This document shows, piece after piece, positions 15,296 through 23,098 of a DNA stretch of 33,198 nt (position 1 is the stretch's first letter; every line of letters starts with the position of its first letter). Under the pieces are notes generated by a model, which was not told the origin of the DNA, searched no databases, and worked only from the letters and a program-made list of their open reading frames with translations. The position numbers were made by a program, and so were the translations under genes. The stretch is taken from NCBI GenBank assembly GCA_002783205.1, contig PFEY01000083.1, forward strand, positions 22,555 through 55,752, written 5' to 3'. Source of the stretch: Rhodobacteraceae bacterium CG17_big_fil_post_rev_8_21_14_2_50_63_15. GTDB lineage: Bacteria; Pseudomonadota; Alphaproteobacteria; Rhodobacterales; Rhodobacteraceae.

Positions 15296-16252
15296 TCAGA
15301 GGCTCCTCGAAACGAAAAGAAGCAAGGTCCCGAGCAGCCCCAGCATCAGCGCCACGCCGAGGAAATCCGGCACCCGAAAGACCCGCATCTTGGCGATCGA
15401 GGTCTCGAACACGGCGAGCAGAAAGCCAAGCGCAACAAGTTTTGCAAGAAAGAGGAGGAGCCCGGCAATGAGCCCATCCAGCCCGGCGTTGGCCGGGGCA
15501 ATTCCCCACGGCACGAACACGCAGCCGATCAGCGCAACGTAGAGCAGGAGCTTGAGCGACGCCGCCAGTTCGATCATCGCCAGATGCCGGCCGGAATATT
15601 CCAGCACCATCGCCTCGTGCACCATGGTGAGTTCGAGATGGGTTGCCGGGTTGTCCACCGGGATGCGCGCATTCTCGGCGATGGCGACGATGGTCAGCGC
15701 GATCAACGCCATGCCCATCGACACCCGGATACCGACATCCCCCGAGGCCATGAAAGCGACCACGTTCGAGAGTTCTGTCGATCCGGCGACCAGTGCGACG
15801 CTGAAGGCGACCAGCAGCATTGCCGGTTCGGCAAGCGTACCGATCATCATCTCGCGCGATGATCCGATGCCACCAAAGCTGGTGCCGACATCCATGCCGG
15901 CGAGGGCGATAAAGAACCGGGCGCTGCCCAGAAGGGCGACGATGGCGATCAGGTCGGCGGTCCAGCTGAAATGCAGGCCGATGGCAAACGTCGGGACCAG
16001 CGCAGCGGCGACCCAGGTTGCCGCGAAGATCATGTAGGGAGAGACCCGGAACAGCCAAGAGGCGTTCTCGGCCAGCACCACCTCCTTGCGCATCAGCCTT
16101 GCAAGATCGCGGTAAGGCTGAAGCACCGACGCCCCACGACGCCGGGTGAGCCGTGCCTTGATCTTGCGCACCAGCCCGGTCAGGCCCGGTGCGAGCGTCA
16201 GCACCACCAGCATTTGCAGCGCCTGAAGGACAATGTTTTCGATCAGTTCCAT
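15296..16252 (-). CDS. hyfC: Hydrogenase-4 component C-like / NuoH-like membrane protein, 318 aa
   Basis: This is the HyfC/HycD/NuoH subunit, which connects the membrane arm to the soluble subunits. Seen: about eight helices, and the cytoplasmic-loop family blocks GASVLQPYRDLARLMRKE, FGGIGSSREMMIG and ENARIPVDNPATHLELTMVH with conserved acidic residues, followed by EAMVLEYSGRHLAM. The start is the ATG at 16252 (MELIENIV), which overlaps the last 10 bases of hyfB; translation is probably coupled. Confidence 0.9.
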   Translation of the reverse strand: MELIENIVLQALQMLVVLTLAPGLTGLVRKIKARLTRRRGASVLQPYRDLARLMRKEVVLAENASWLFRVSPYMIFAATWVAAALVPTFAIGLHFSWTADLIAIVALLGSARFFIALAGMDVGTSFGGIGSSREMMIGTLAEPAMLLVAFSVALVAGSTELSNVVAFMASGDVGIRVSMGMALIALTIVAIAENARIPVDNPATHLELTMVHEAMVLEYSGRHLAMIELAASLKLLLYVALIGCVFVPWGIAPANAGLDGLIAGLLLFLAKLVALGFLLAVFETSIAKMRVFRVPDFLGVALMLGLLGTLLLFVSRSL

Positions 16253-18246
16253 ATCGTCAACCCTGTGAGCAGCAGGATCAGGGATCCGAACACCAGCGTC
16301 AGGTAGCGCCGGATCGTCAGAAACTGGAGCGCGTTGAGCCTTGTTGTGGCGTAGAACACGGCGGCGATCATCGGCTGATAGCAAAAGCGCCACGCCATGT
16401 CTTCCGTCTGCACGCCGTGTCGCGCGGCGGACATGTCTCCGGGCGGCGGCATTGTCACCGTCTCGCGCGCGCCCAGAAGCGGTGCCATCACGCGGCGGAT
16501 CGGCTGAGCAAAGCTGCCAGCGCCATATTGCGTGACCGGATCTGCATTCGGAAAGCCGCAGTCCCATGCCGGCGCGCGCCTGAGCCGCCGCGAGGCGAGC
16601 CGGTGCACCAGCCAGGCGACCGCCCCACCCGAGATTGCGACGAACACCATGACGAGAAAGCCGCTGTAGCTGCTACGGACCTCGGCCACCGGGATCAGCG
16701 TAAACCAGGAATTGCCGCCCTGCACCGGCACCCGCGCGCCAACCGCAAGGTCCACGGCTGGTGCCATAAGGTCGATCAGGAAGCCCGGCAGGATCCCGGC
16801 GAGAACGCAAAGAAGCGCAAGCCCGCCCATCGCCGCGAGCGACCAGCGGTCGGTCTCAACCGCGTCCCGCGCCACATCGCTGCGCGGACGCCCAAGGAAG
16901 ATCACGCCGAAGAAACGCACGAAACAGGCGGCCGCAAGGGCCGCTGCGAGGGCGAGAAGGCCGCCAACGGCAGGAACCAGAAATTGCAGACCGGGTTGCG
17001 GCAGCTTGGGGCTTTGCAGCACGGCCTGAAACAGAAGCCATTCCGAAACGAAGCCGTTCAGCGGCGGCAGCGCCGTGATCGCCATGACTCCGATCAGGGC
17101 CAGAAAGGCGGTTTTCGGCATCCGGTGGATCAACCCGCCGAGCTCGTCGAGATCGCGCCGCCCGGTCGCGTTCAAGACCGCCCCCGCGACCATGAAGAGA
17201 AGGCTCTTGAACAGCATGTGATTCATCGCATGCAAGAGACCCGCCGTCAGGGCGAGCGCCGCCAGAACCGGCATGTCGCTTGACCGGAAGGCCAGTGCCA
17301 GACCGAGCGCCGTGAAGATCACGCCGATGTTCTCGATCGTCGAAAAGGCCAGAATCCGCTTGCCGTCTCCATCCACATTGGCAAAGAGAATACCCATCAC
17401 GGCCGTCAGCGCGCCGACCACGATCACAGGCACGCTCATCGACCAGTGGACAGGCCCGAGAAGATCGAAGGCCACGCGCATGAAGCCATAGACCGCGACC
17501 TTGGTCATCACGCCACTCATCAACGCCGAGACATGGCTTGGTGCCGCCGGGTGGGCGACCGGAAGCCAGACATGCAAAGGCACAAGTCCGGCCTTTGACC
17601 CCGCACCCAGCATCATCAGCGCCAGCACCAGCGCTGCCAGTGCCGGACTGTGCTTGGCCGCGCGGATTGCCGCAAAGTCATAGCCGCCACCGGAGCCCGC
17701 CAAGAGGCCAAAGGCCAAAAGCAGCAGCATCGTCCCGAGGCCCGCCATCACCAGGTAGAGATAGCCCGCCTTGCGGGTCTCATCGGCGCGATGGTTGGTC
17801 AGGACCAGCGCCCAGGACAACAGCGACATGATTTCCCAGGACAGCAGAAAGGTGAAGGCATCGCCCGCGAGCAGCACCAGCACCATCGCCCCCAGAAAGC
17901 CGGGATAGAAGGGCAGCACCCGGTGCGGTTCGTGCTCGTGTCGGCCGTAGCCGATCGCATAGGCGCTGGCGGCAGCCCCGCCGACCCCGAGCAACGTCAC
18001 AAACACGGCCGAAAGCGCGTCAAGATGGAGATGCGAACCAAGCCAGGGCAAGCCGATGGGAATGCGCATCCCGGAAGCATCAGCATGGGTGAGCAATGTT
18101 CCTGCGCCAACCAGCACCAGAGCAAGGCAGAGAAGCGCGCTCGACCCGTAGATCGCGACCGAGGCCATCGAGAGGCCGCGCATGGCTGTGGCGGCAAGCG
18201 ACAGCGCGAGCAGACAGAGCGCGATGGTGACGGCAAACCCGATCAT
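16243..18246 (-). CDS. hyfB: Hydrogenase-4 subunit B-like antiporter-type membrane protein, 667 aa
   Basis: Large NuoL/HycC-type subunit. Seen: about 15-16 hydrophobic helices, the LSWEIMSLLSWALVL helix with the conserved Glu, SKAGLVPLHVWLPVAHPAAPSHVSA (helix with Lys and the following conserved loop), FSTIENIGVIF, and MNHMLFKSLLFMVAGAV. The C-terminal region has the HyfB-typical RAPAWDCGFPN and YGAGSFAQPIRR blocks. It is the first structural gene of the module. Its start overlaps the stop of the XRE regulator by 4 bases, so regulator and complex are made from one transcript. Confidence 0.9.
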   Translation of the reverse strand: MIGFAVTIALCLLALSLAATAMRGLSMASVAIYGSSALLCLALVLVGAGTLLTHADASGMRIPIGLPWLGSHLHLDALSAVFVTLLGVGGAAASAYAIGYGRHEHEPHRVLPFYPGFLGAMVLVLLAGDAFTFLLSWEIMSLLSWALVLTNHRADETRKAGYLYLVMAGLGTMLLLLAFGLLAGSGGGYDFAAIRAAKHSPALAALVLALMMLGAGSKAGLVPLHVWLPVAHPAAPSHVSALMSGVMTKVAVYGFMRVAFDLLGPVHWSMSVPVIVVGALTAVMGILFANVDGDGKRILAFSTIENIGVIFTALGLALAFRSSDMPVLAALALTAGLLHAMNHMLFKSLLFMVAGAVLNATGRRDLDELGGLIHRMPKTAFLALIGVMAITALPPLNGFVSEWLLFQAVLQSPKLPQPGLQFLVPAVGGLLALAAALAAACFVRFFGVIFLGRPRSDVARDAVETDRWSLAAMGGLALLCVLAGILPGFLIDLMAPAVDLAVGARVPVQGGNSWFTLIPVAEVRSSYSGFLVMVFVAISGGAVAWLVHRLASRRLRRAPAWDCGFPNADPVTQYGAGSFAQPIRRVMAPLLGARETVTMPPPGDMSAARHGVQTEDMAWRFCYQPMIAAVFYATTRLNALQFLTIRRYLTLVFGSLILLLTGLTIWN

Positions 18247-18542
18247 TCGGAACCTCGCGCGGCTTCTGCCGACAGATCATCTGGCCGATCGACTTCGCTG
18301 TGCCGAAGGCGCGCGCCGCGTCCGCCGCCAGAGCTTGTCGCCCCGTCTGCGATCAGGTCCACGCCTGCCGATTCTATCGCGGCAACGACGCGGGTCAAGC
18401 TATCGACCACGCCCCCAACCACACTGTCGTTTGCTTCCATCCGCTGGATCGTTGGCACCGAAAGCCCCGCCATCCGGGCCAGGGTCTTTTGGTCAATCCT
18501 GAGGAGGGCACGCGCCGCCCTGATCTGTAGGCCAGTGATCAT
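18243..18542 (-). CDS. Small XRE-family regulator heading the hyf-like operon, 99 aa
   Basis: This is a DNA-binding protein with one Cro/CI-type helix-turn-helix. Seen: MITGLQIRAARALLRIDQKTLARMAGLSVPTIQRME at residues 1-36, the usual opening of these short alphaproteobacterial regulators, followed by a helical stretch (VVDSLTRVVAAIESAGVDLI) and a disordered Gly/Ser/Arg-rich tail. The start is placed at the ATG at 18542 because homologues begin here and because a promoter and palindrome lie just upstream inside the longer open frame; no strong ribosome binding site is seen. It overlaps hyfB by ATGA, so it probably controls its own operon. Confidence 0.8.
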   Translation of the reverse strand: MITGLQIRAARALLRIDQKTLARMAGLSVPTIQRMEANDSVVGGVVDSLTRVVAAIESAGVDLIADGATSSGGGRGARLRHSEVDRPDDLSAEAARGSE

Positions 18543-18569
18543 CGGAGTTGCCTTAAATCCCGCAAAGTC

Positions 18570-18584
18570 GATATTTGAAATATC
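18570..18584. promoter_or_regulatory. Perfect 15-bp palindrome, probable operator of the XRE-hyf operon
   Basis: GATATTTGAAATATC has two perfect 7-base arms around a single central base, and is AT-rich in a GC-rich setting. It lies 28-42 bases upstream of the regulator start and just downstream of the predicted transcription start, a good place for repression by the XRE protein. Confidence 0.6.
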
Positions 18585-18595
18585 AAGACTGAGAC

Positions 18596-18625
18596 AATAT
18601 AATTCGCCTTCGGAGGATTCTTCAA
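18596..18625 (-). promoter_or_regulatory. Candidate sigma-70 promoter of the XRE-hyf operon
   Basis: On the minus strand TTGAAG (18625-18620) and TATATT (18601-18596) are separated by 18 bases. The -10 box matches the consensus at five of six positions. The transcript would start near 18589, between the promoter and the palindrome, giving a leader of about 47 bases. Confidence 0.5.
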
Positions 18626-18906
18626 GGGCCTCTTGAGCCAGGTGTTGCATCTTTTCCAGCGGTTCGGCAGTCAGGGAGTGGTCAGAGGTGCACAGGTCTT
18701 GCTTGCGGCATGTTTTGGCCAGAGGCGGGCCCTTGGCGGACGCTGAGCCGGGTCGGCAAAGCGGTGGTTCGCAACGCTGGCGACAGCCCTTGCCAGTGAT
18801 TGCCTTGGGCGCTGGAGAGAGTGGCCGAAACCCGTCTGGATCGCGCGGCAAGTGGCTAATCCTCTCGACTTCGGGGTAATGACATGGACTGCGGTGGCGG
18901 AACGAC
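18626..18906. other. Non-coding stretch between the hyf promoter and the DUF6508 gene
   Basis: With the promoter and palindrome, the gene-free gap spans 18543-18906. The minus-strand frame stays open here as an extension of the XRE gene, but the extra residues match no domain that I know. No promoter for the DUF6508 gene stands out. Confidence 0.35.
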
Positions 18907-19317
18907 ATGACTGATCTGAGAGCATTGGCACAGTTTCTTCAAGACCTTGAATCGGCGGATTTCATCCCCGGTGAAATCAGCGAACCGGTTTTGCGGCCTG
19001 ACGGCATCTACACCCTGCCTTACGCGCGGCTCAGCGCCGTCGCTGATGCCTTGGTTAAGGCGGCGTATGCGCAGGGCTGGGTGCGCTCTGATTTCAACTG
19101 GCCGGAATGGGCTGGCACGCAAGCCGCAACGCGACTTCGAGAAGATGCAGAGGCGCTGTCCGAGGCCTCCGCCGACGACCTGAGCCGGTTGCTGAGCGTG
19201 TGCATCCGCAGGGATCGGTTCTGCGAAGGGGCCTTGTTGGAGGACTTTGAGAGCGGTCTCATCCTGCGTATCGTGCGGCGGGCCGCAGCGCTGCTGGCTG
19301 ATGAGCCATCGCCGTGA
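18907..19317 (+). CDS. DUF6508 domain protein, 136 aa
   Basis: This is a small soluble protein of unknown function. Seen: LAQFLQDLESADFIPGE near the start, a middle AYAQGWVRSDFNWPEWAGTQ, and the closing LSVCIRRDRFCEGALLEDFESGLILRIVRRA. The last two blocks are what I recognise as the DUF6508 pattern. There is no signal peptide or membrane segment. It stands alone between the hyf promoter and a toxin-antitoxin pair, and such proteins are commonly seen in variable regions. The ribosome binding site is weak (GCGGAACG). Confidence 0.7.
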   Translation: MTDLRALAQFLQDLESADFIPGEISEPVLRPDGIYTLPYARLSAVADALVKAAYAQGWVRSDFNWPEWAGTQAATRLREDAEALSEASADDLSRLLSVCIRRDRFCEGALLEDFESGLILRIVRRAAALLADEPSP

Positions 19318-19402
19318 GGATCAACCGAGAGGTGGGCTCTGAGTGAGAGTTGGGACGTGCTTGGGGCCGTGGCCGTGGCACCGGATCCGCCGATGCGGCA
19401 CG

Positions 19403-20092
19403 TCAGAGACCCCTGATCGCAAACTCCGGCGCACCGGTCCACACCAGGCTCCACCGCGCGCCCGGTCGGACATTCTGGACGATACCGGGATCGAAGGCGA
19501 CAAAGCAGCGGCCACCTGCATGACGCACCGACGGGTAGATCAAGCCGCGATGCCCGCCGCGGCGCAGGTCGGCGGCAAGCGCCTGCCCGGCGGGATAACC
19601 TGCTTCGGGGTCGGGATCGAGCGCCGGGTTCACGGCGCCGTGCAGGTCGGGAAAGTCACCGATGAAATCCGCGAGCAATTCCACATACTGTGCCGTATGC
19701 TCGAAGCGACCGATGAAGCCCAACTCCCGCGTCCGGTGAAACCCGACTTCCTGCGCGCTTGTCAGCATGTCCCAGGCACAATACCACGCGCCCCGGTCAG
19801 CGCTGTTGAACCGGTTGCCGGTGGGCCGGGTATAAGAGAAGGCCGCGTTGATATGGCTTTGCCCGTAGAGTTTCAGATCATGCGACCGGCGGGCAAAGGC
19901 CAGTTCGCGGCGATCAAGCGCCGGGCTGCCGTCCCGCTCGGCGATCAGGCGGGCACTGGTCCTGCCTTCGAGTTCCGCAAGAATCGCCGCCTCTTGATCG
20001 GTATCGACAAGTCCCCGCAGCACGGGCGGCTTGAGATGGGTTTCAGCGATCAACCGCACCAAGGCCCGGTCGTTGATGGACGTGATCCTCAC
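19403..20092 (-). CDS. RES-domain NAD+-degrading toxin, 229 aa
   Basis: RES-family toxins deplete NAD+ (as NAD+ phosphorylases or glycohydrolases) and are held in check by an Xre-type antitoxin. Seen: SYTRPTGNRFNSADRGAWYCAW with the conserved Arg89 and Tyr104 region, AQEVGFHRTRE with Glu115, and LIYPSVR with Ser188, the Arg, Glu and Ser that name the domain; the C-terminal GRCFVAFDPGIV strand follows. All expected active-site residues are in place, so it should be active. The GTG start overlaps the antitoxin stop by 4 bases. Confidence 0.85.
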   Translation of the reverse strand: MRITSINDRALVRLIAETHLKPPVLRGLVDTDQEAAILAELEGRTSARLIAERDGSPALDRRELAFARRSHDLKLYGQSHINAAFSYTRPTGNRFNSADRGAWYCAWDMLTSAQEVGFHRTRELGFIGRFEHTAQYVELLADFIGDFPDLHGAVNPALDPDPEAGYPAGQALAADLRRGGHRGLIYPSVRHAGGRCFVAFDPGIVQNVRPGARWSLVWTGAPEFAIRGL

Positions 20093-20478
20093 ACCCCGCC
20101 CCTGAGCGCGTCAACATAGCCGCGCACCCGCAGGATCTTTGGCAAGCCGCCCGCGATCATCGTGTCAACGGGCCGTGCGCCATCGAATTCCGGCCCGCCA
20201 TTCGGCAGCTTGATCCATGCCCGTGAAACCGGGGCGTCAAAATACAGTTCGAGGGACTTGTAGAGGCCGATGAGCGCGCTGAGCCGCAGCATCTGATCCT
20301 GCGAGAGATCGCCGGAAAAGCCCGGTTTTCTGGCGCGTTTCCAGGTGGATTGGGACATGTCGGCCAGCGCCGCCGCCTCGGGCAGCTTCAGCGACCAGGC
20401 CTCGGCAATCCGCGCGAAGGCCTTGAGGCCCACGGCCTGAAAGGCTGGCGCAGACTGCGCCATCACGAGGTTTTTCAT
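20089..20478 (-). CDS. Xre/MbcA/ParS-type antitoxin of the RES toxin, 129 aa
   Basis: Antitoxin that binds the RES toxin and represses the operon. Seen: an N-terminal helix-turn-helix (GLKAFARIAEAWSLKLPEAA followed by LADMSQSTWKRARK) and a C-terminal toxin-binding part of the DUF2384 type, with GLYKSLELYFDAPVSRAWIK and the closing LRVRGYVDALRGGV. Order (antitoxin before toxin) and the 4-base overlap are standard. The start is the ATG at 20478; only AAGG is seen at some distance as ribosome binding site. Confidence 0.82.
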   Translation of the reverse strand: MKNLVMAQSAPAFQAVGLKAFARIAEAWSLKLPEAAALADMSQSTWKRARKPGFSGDLSQDQMLRLSALIGLYKSLELYFDAPVSRAWIKLPNGGPEFDGARPVDTMIAGGLPKILRVRGYVDALRGGV

Positions 20479-20506
20479 GGGTCAAGCCCTTCCTTACGAC
20501 ACGTCA

Positions 20507-20548
20507 AAGGTAAGGTCATATAGAACAATTATCAAGACCATATGAACC
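20507..20548 (-). promoter_or_regulatory. Candidate promoter and operator of the Xre-RES operon
   Basis: On the minus strand TTGATA (20535-20530) and TACCTT (20512-20507) are 17 bases apart; the -35 matches five of six, the -10 only three. An imperfect inverted repeat, GGTCATAT (20514-20521) and ATATGAACC (20540-20548), brackets the -35 box and is a candidate binding site for the antitoxin. Confidence 0.4.
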
Positions 20549-20648
20549 TATCGTTGAAACTGTCGGGGCGCGGTCCCGCCTGCGGCGGGCAGGCTGCGGG
20601 TGCTGTCCCCCCGCCCTGCGCCGCACCTTGCCGGATTTTGTCCGTCGT

Positions 20649-23090
20649 TCAGCATTTCACCCGTTTCATGTCAGGATCGTAGAGCGGGCCAAGCTGAACA
20701 GCACAGGGCACGCGCGTTGTGGCGACTTCCAGCTCGTAGTCACCGCTCAGGACATGATCGACGCCGATCACCTCGTCGGAACGGACATAGCCATAGCCGA
20801 TCGACCGGTTGACGGTATAGCCGAAACCGCCGCTGCTGAGCCAGCCGACGCGCGCGCCGTTGCGATAGATGGTCTCGCGCCCCGACAACACGATGTCCGG
20901 GTCGGTGGTAAAACAGGCCAGATGCTTCTTCACGCCGGTGTCACGCTGGCGCTCGGCCGCCTTGCGCCCCTTGAAGTCGATGGCGGTCCTGAGCTTGACC
21001 GCCCAGGCCAGCCCGGCCTCGGCGGGGGTGTGATCGGATCCGATATCGGCCCCCCAGGCGCGATAGCCCTTTTCAAGGCGCAGGCTCTCGATGGCGCGGT
21101 AGCCTGCATCGCGCAGGCCAAAGACGGCGCCAGCGTCCATCAGCGTATCATAGACGGTTGTGGCATATTCGACCGGCAGGTGCAGTTCCCAGCCCAGTTC
21201 CCCGACATAGGTGACGCGCAGCGCCCGCACCGGACATCCGGCAATGCCGATGATCCTGGCTGTGCCAAATTTGAACCCATCGTTCGAGACGTCGCTGGTG
21301 GTGAGCTTTTCCAGAATATCGCGGGCGCGCGGCCCCATCAGCGACAGGACCGAATAGGCCGAGGTCACATCGACCAGTTGCGCGTTCATCCGCTGCGGGA
21401 TGTTGCGCGCAATCCAGTCGAAATCATGCGTCGCAAAGCCGGTGCCGGTGACGATGTAATATTCATCCCGCGCGACCCGGACGGCGGTCAGGTCGCATTC
21501 GATTCCGCCACGGTCGTTCAGCATCTGCGTATAGACCAGCGACCCCACTGGCCTTTGCACATCATTGGCGGCGATCCAGCTCAGCGCGGCCTCGGCATCG
21601 GGGCCCTTGAGCGTGAACTTGGCAAAGGAGGTCTGGTCAAAGAGCACCGCGGCCTCACGGCAAGTCCTGTGTTCTTGCCCAACGGTTTCGAACCAGTTCT
21701 GACGGCCGAAGCTGTAGATGTCGCGCGCCTCCATCCCGTCGGGGGCAAACCAGTTCGGACGCTCCCAGCCCAGCTTTTCGCCAAAACAGGCGCCCTTGGC
21801 GCGCAACCTGTCATAGAGCGGCGACTTGCGGCAGGGACGACCGCTGCTGTGTTCCTCGAACGGCCATGCCATCGTGTAATGCTTGCCATAGGCCTCAACG
21901 GTGCGGGTGCGCACCCAGTCGGTATCGAAATGCGGCCGACCAAAGCGGCGGATATCCACCGGCCAGAGATCAAACGGCGGCTCGCCCTTGGCAATCCATT
22001 CGGCCAGCGCCATGCCCGCACCGCCCCCGGAGGCGATGCCAAAGGCGTTGAAGCCCGCGCCGACGAACAGGTTCCTGAGTTCCGGCGCCTCGCCCAGAAT
22101 GAAGTTGCCATCGGGCGTAAAGCTCTCGGGCCCGTTTACAAGCTGCTTGATCCCGGCGGTCTGAAGGGCCGGAACGCGGCCCAGCGCCAGTTCGACGATC
22201 GGCTCGAAATGATCGAAATCGGAGTCGAGCAAGGTGTAGTGGAACCCCTCTGGAATGCCGTTCACCGCCCAGGGAATCGGGTTCGGCTCATAGCCGCCCA
22301 TCACCAGACCGCCTACCTCTTCCTTGTAATAGGTCAGGCGGTCCGGATCGCGCAGGGTCGGCAGGTTCGAGGGCACACCCGCGATCCGTTCGGTGATCAT
22401 GTATTGGTGCTGCATCGACACCAGCGGCACGTTGACGCCCACGCTGGCGGCAAGGGCGCGGGTCCACTGACCGGCGCAGAGGATGACCTTTTCGCAGTCG
22501 ATCGGTCCCTTGTCGGTCATCACCCCCTTGATGACCCCGTCTTCGAGCCTGATCCCTGTCACCTTGGTGTCCTCGATGATCGTCGCTCCGGCCTGTCTTG
22601 CGCCCTTGGCCAGCGAGAGCGTGATATCGGAGGGGTTGGCCTGACCGTCGGTTGGCAGAAAGGCGGCGCCCACCACGTCCTCGACGGTCATCAGCGGCCA
22701 GAGATCGCGCGCCTCTGACGGCGTCAGCAATTCCATCTCGAGCCCGAAGGACCGTGCGGTGGTGGCCTGACGACGAACCTCGGTCCAGCGTTCCTGATTG
22801 CACGCGAGCCGCAGCCCGCCATTCATCTTCCAGCCGGTCGCCTGCCCGGTTTCCTGCTCAAGCCGGTTGTAGAGATCGACCGAATAGCCAAGCAACTGGG
22901 TGATATTGGCATTCGAGCGCAATTGTCCCACCAGCCCCGCGGCGTGGAACGTCGTGCCCGAGGTCAGCTTCTTGCGCTCGAGCAGGACCACATCCGTCCA
23001 GCCCATCCGGGCCAGATGATAGGCGGTCGAGCAACCAATGATGCCGCCGCCGATGATGACGGCCCGAGCGCTTTGCGGAATGGTGGTCAT
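20649..23090 (-). CDS. Dimethylglycine/sarcosine dehydrogenase-like FAD and folate enzyme, 813 aa
   Basis: Flavoprotein that oxidatively removes a methyl group from an N-methyl amine and can hand it to tetrahydrofolate. Seen: an FAD-binding DAO domain at about 1-380 with VIIGGGIIGCSTAYHLA. SGTTFHAAGL includes His49, at the position that carries covalent FAD in dimethylglycine and sarcosine dehydrogenases. An FAD-domain linker at about 380-440 and a GcvT-like folate-binding region at about 440-813 (TSFAKFTLKGPDAE, AYSVLSLMGPRARD, ESLRLEKGYRAWGADI) follow. The length is that of the DMGDH family. The start is the ATG at 23090 with GAGGAAG ahead; an in-frame GTG at 23102 is unlikely. It follows the kinase-like gene directly. 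Exact substrate is not decided by sequence. Confidence 0.85.
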   Translation of the reverse strand: MTTIPQSARAVIIGGGIIGCSTAYHLARMGWTDVVLLERKKLTSGTTFHAAGLVGQLRSNANITQLLGYSVDLYNRLEQETGQATGWKMNGGLRLACNQERWTEVRRQATTARSFGLEMELLTPSEARDLWPLMTVEDVVGAAFLPTDGQANPSDITLSLAKGARQAGATIIEDTKVTGIRLEDGVIKGVMTDKGPIDCEKVILCAGQWTRALAASVGVNVPLVSMQHQYMITERIAGVPSNLPTLRDPDRLTYYKEEVGGLVMGGYEPNPIPWAVNGIPEGFHYTLLDSDFDHFEPIVELALGRVPALQTAGIKQLVNGPESFTPDGNFILGEAPELRNLFVGAGFNAFGIASGGGAGMALAEWIAKGEPPFDLWPVDIRRFGRPHFDTDWVRTRTVEAYGKHYTMAWPFEEHSSGRPCRKSPLYDRLRAKGACFGEKLGWERPNWFAPDGMEARDIYSFGRQNWFETVGQEHRTCREAAVLFDQTSFAKFTLKGPDAEAALSWIAANDVQRPVGSLVYTQMLNDRGGIECDLTAVRVARDEYYIVTGTGFATHDFDWIARNIPQRMNAQLVDVTSAYSVLSLMGPRARDILEKLTTSDVSNDGFKFGTARIIGIAGCPVRALRVTYVGELGWELHLPVEYATTVYDTLMDAGAVFGLRDAGYRAIESLRLEKGYRAWGADIGSDHTPAEAGLAWAVKLRTAIDFKGRKAAERQRDTGVKKHLACFTTDPDIVLSGRETIYRNGARVGWLSSGGFGYTVNRSIGYGYVRSDEVIGVDHVLSGDYELEVATTRVPCAVQLGPLYDPDMKRVKC

Positions 23091-23098
23091 GGTCTTCC

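Noticed and set aside
20575-20589. CCCGCC-TGC-GGCGGG hairpin downstream of the dehydrogenase gene
   Set aside because: The stem is perfect but short, with no T-run on either strand; in GC-rich DNA this is expected by chance, so no terminator was called.
20628-22718. Plus-strand open frame of about 700 codons opposite the dehydrogenase gene
   Set aside because: Antisense shadow; the minus strand encodes a complete DMGDH-type protein.
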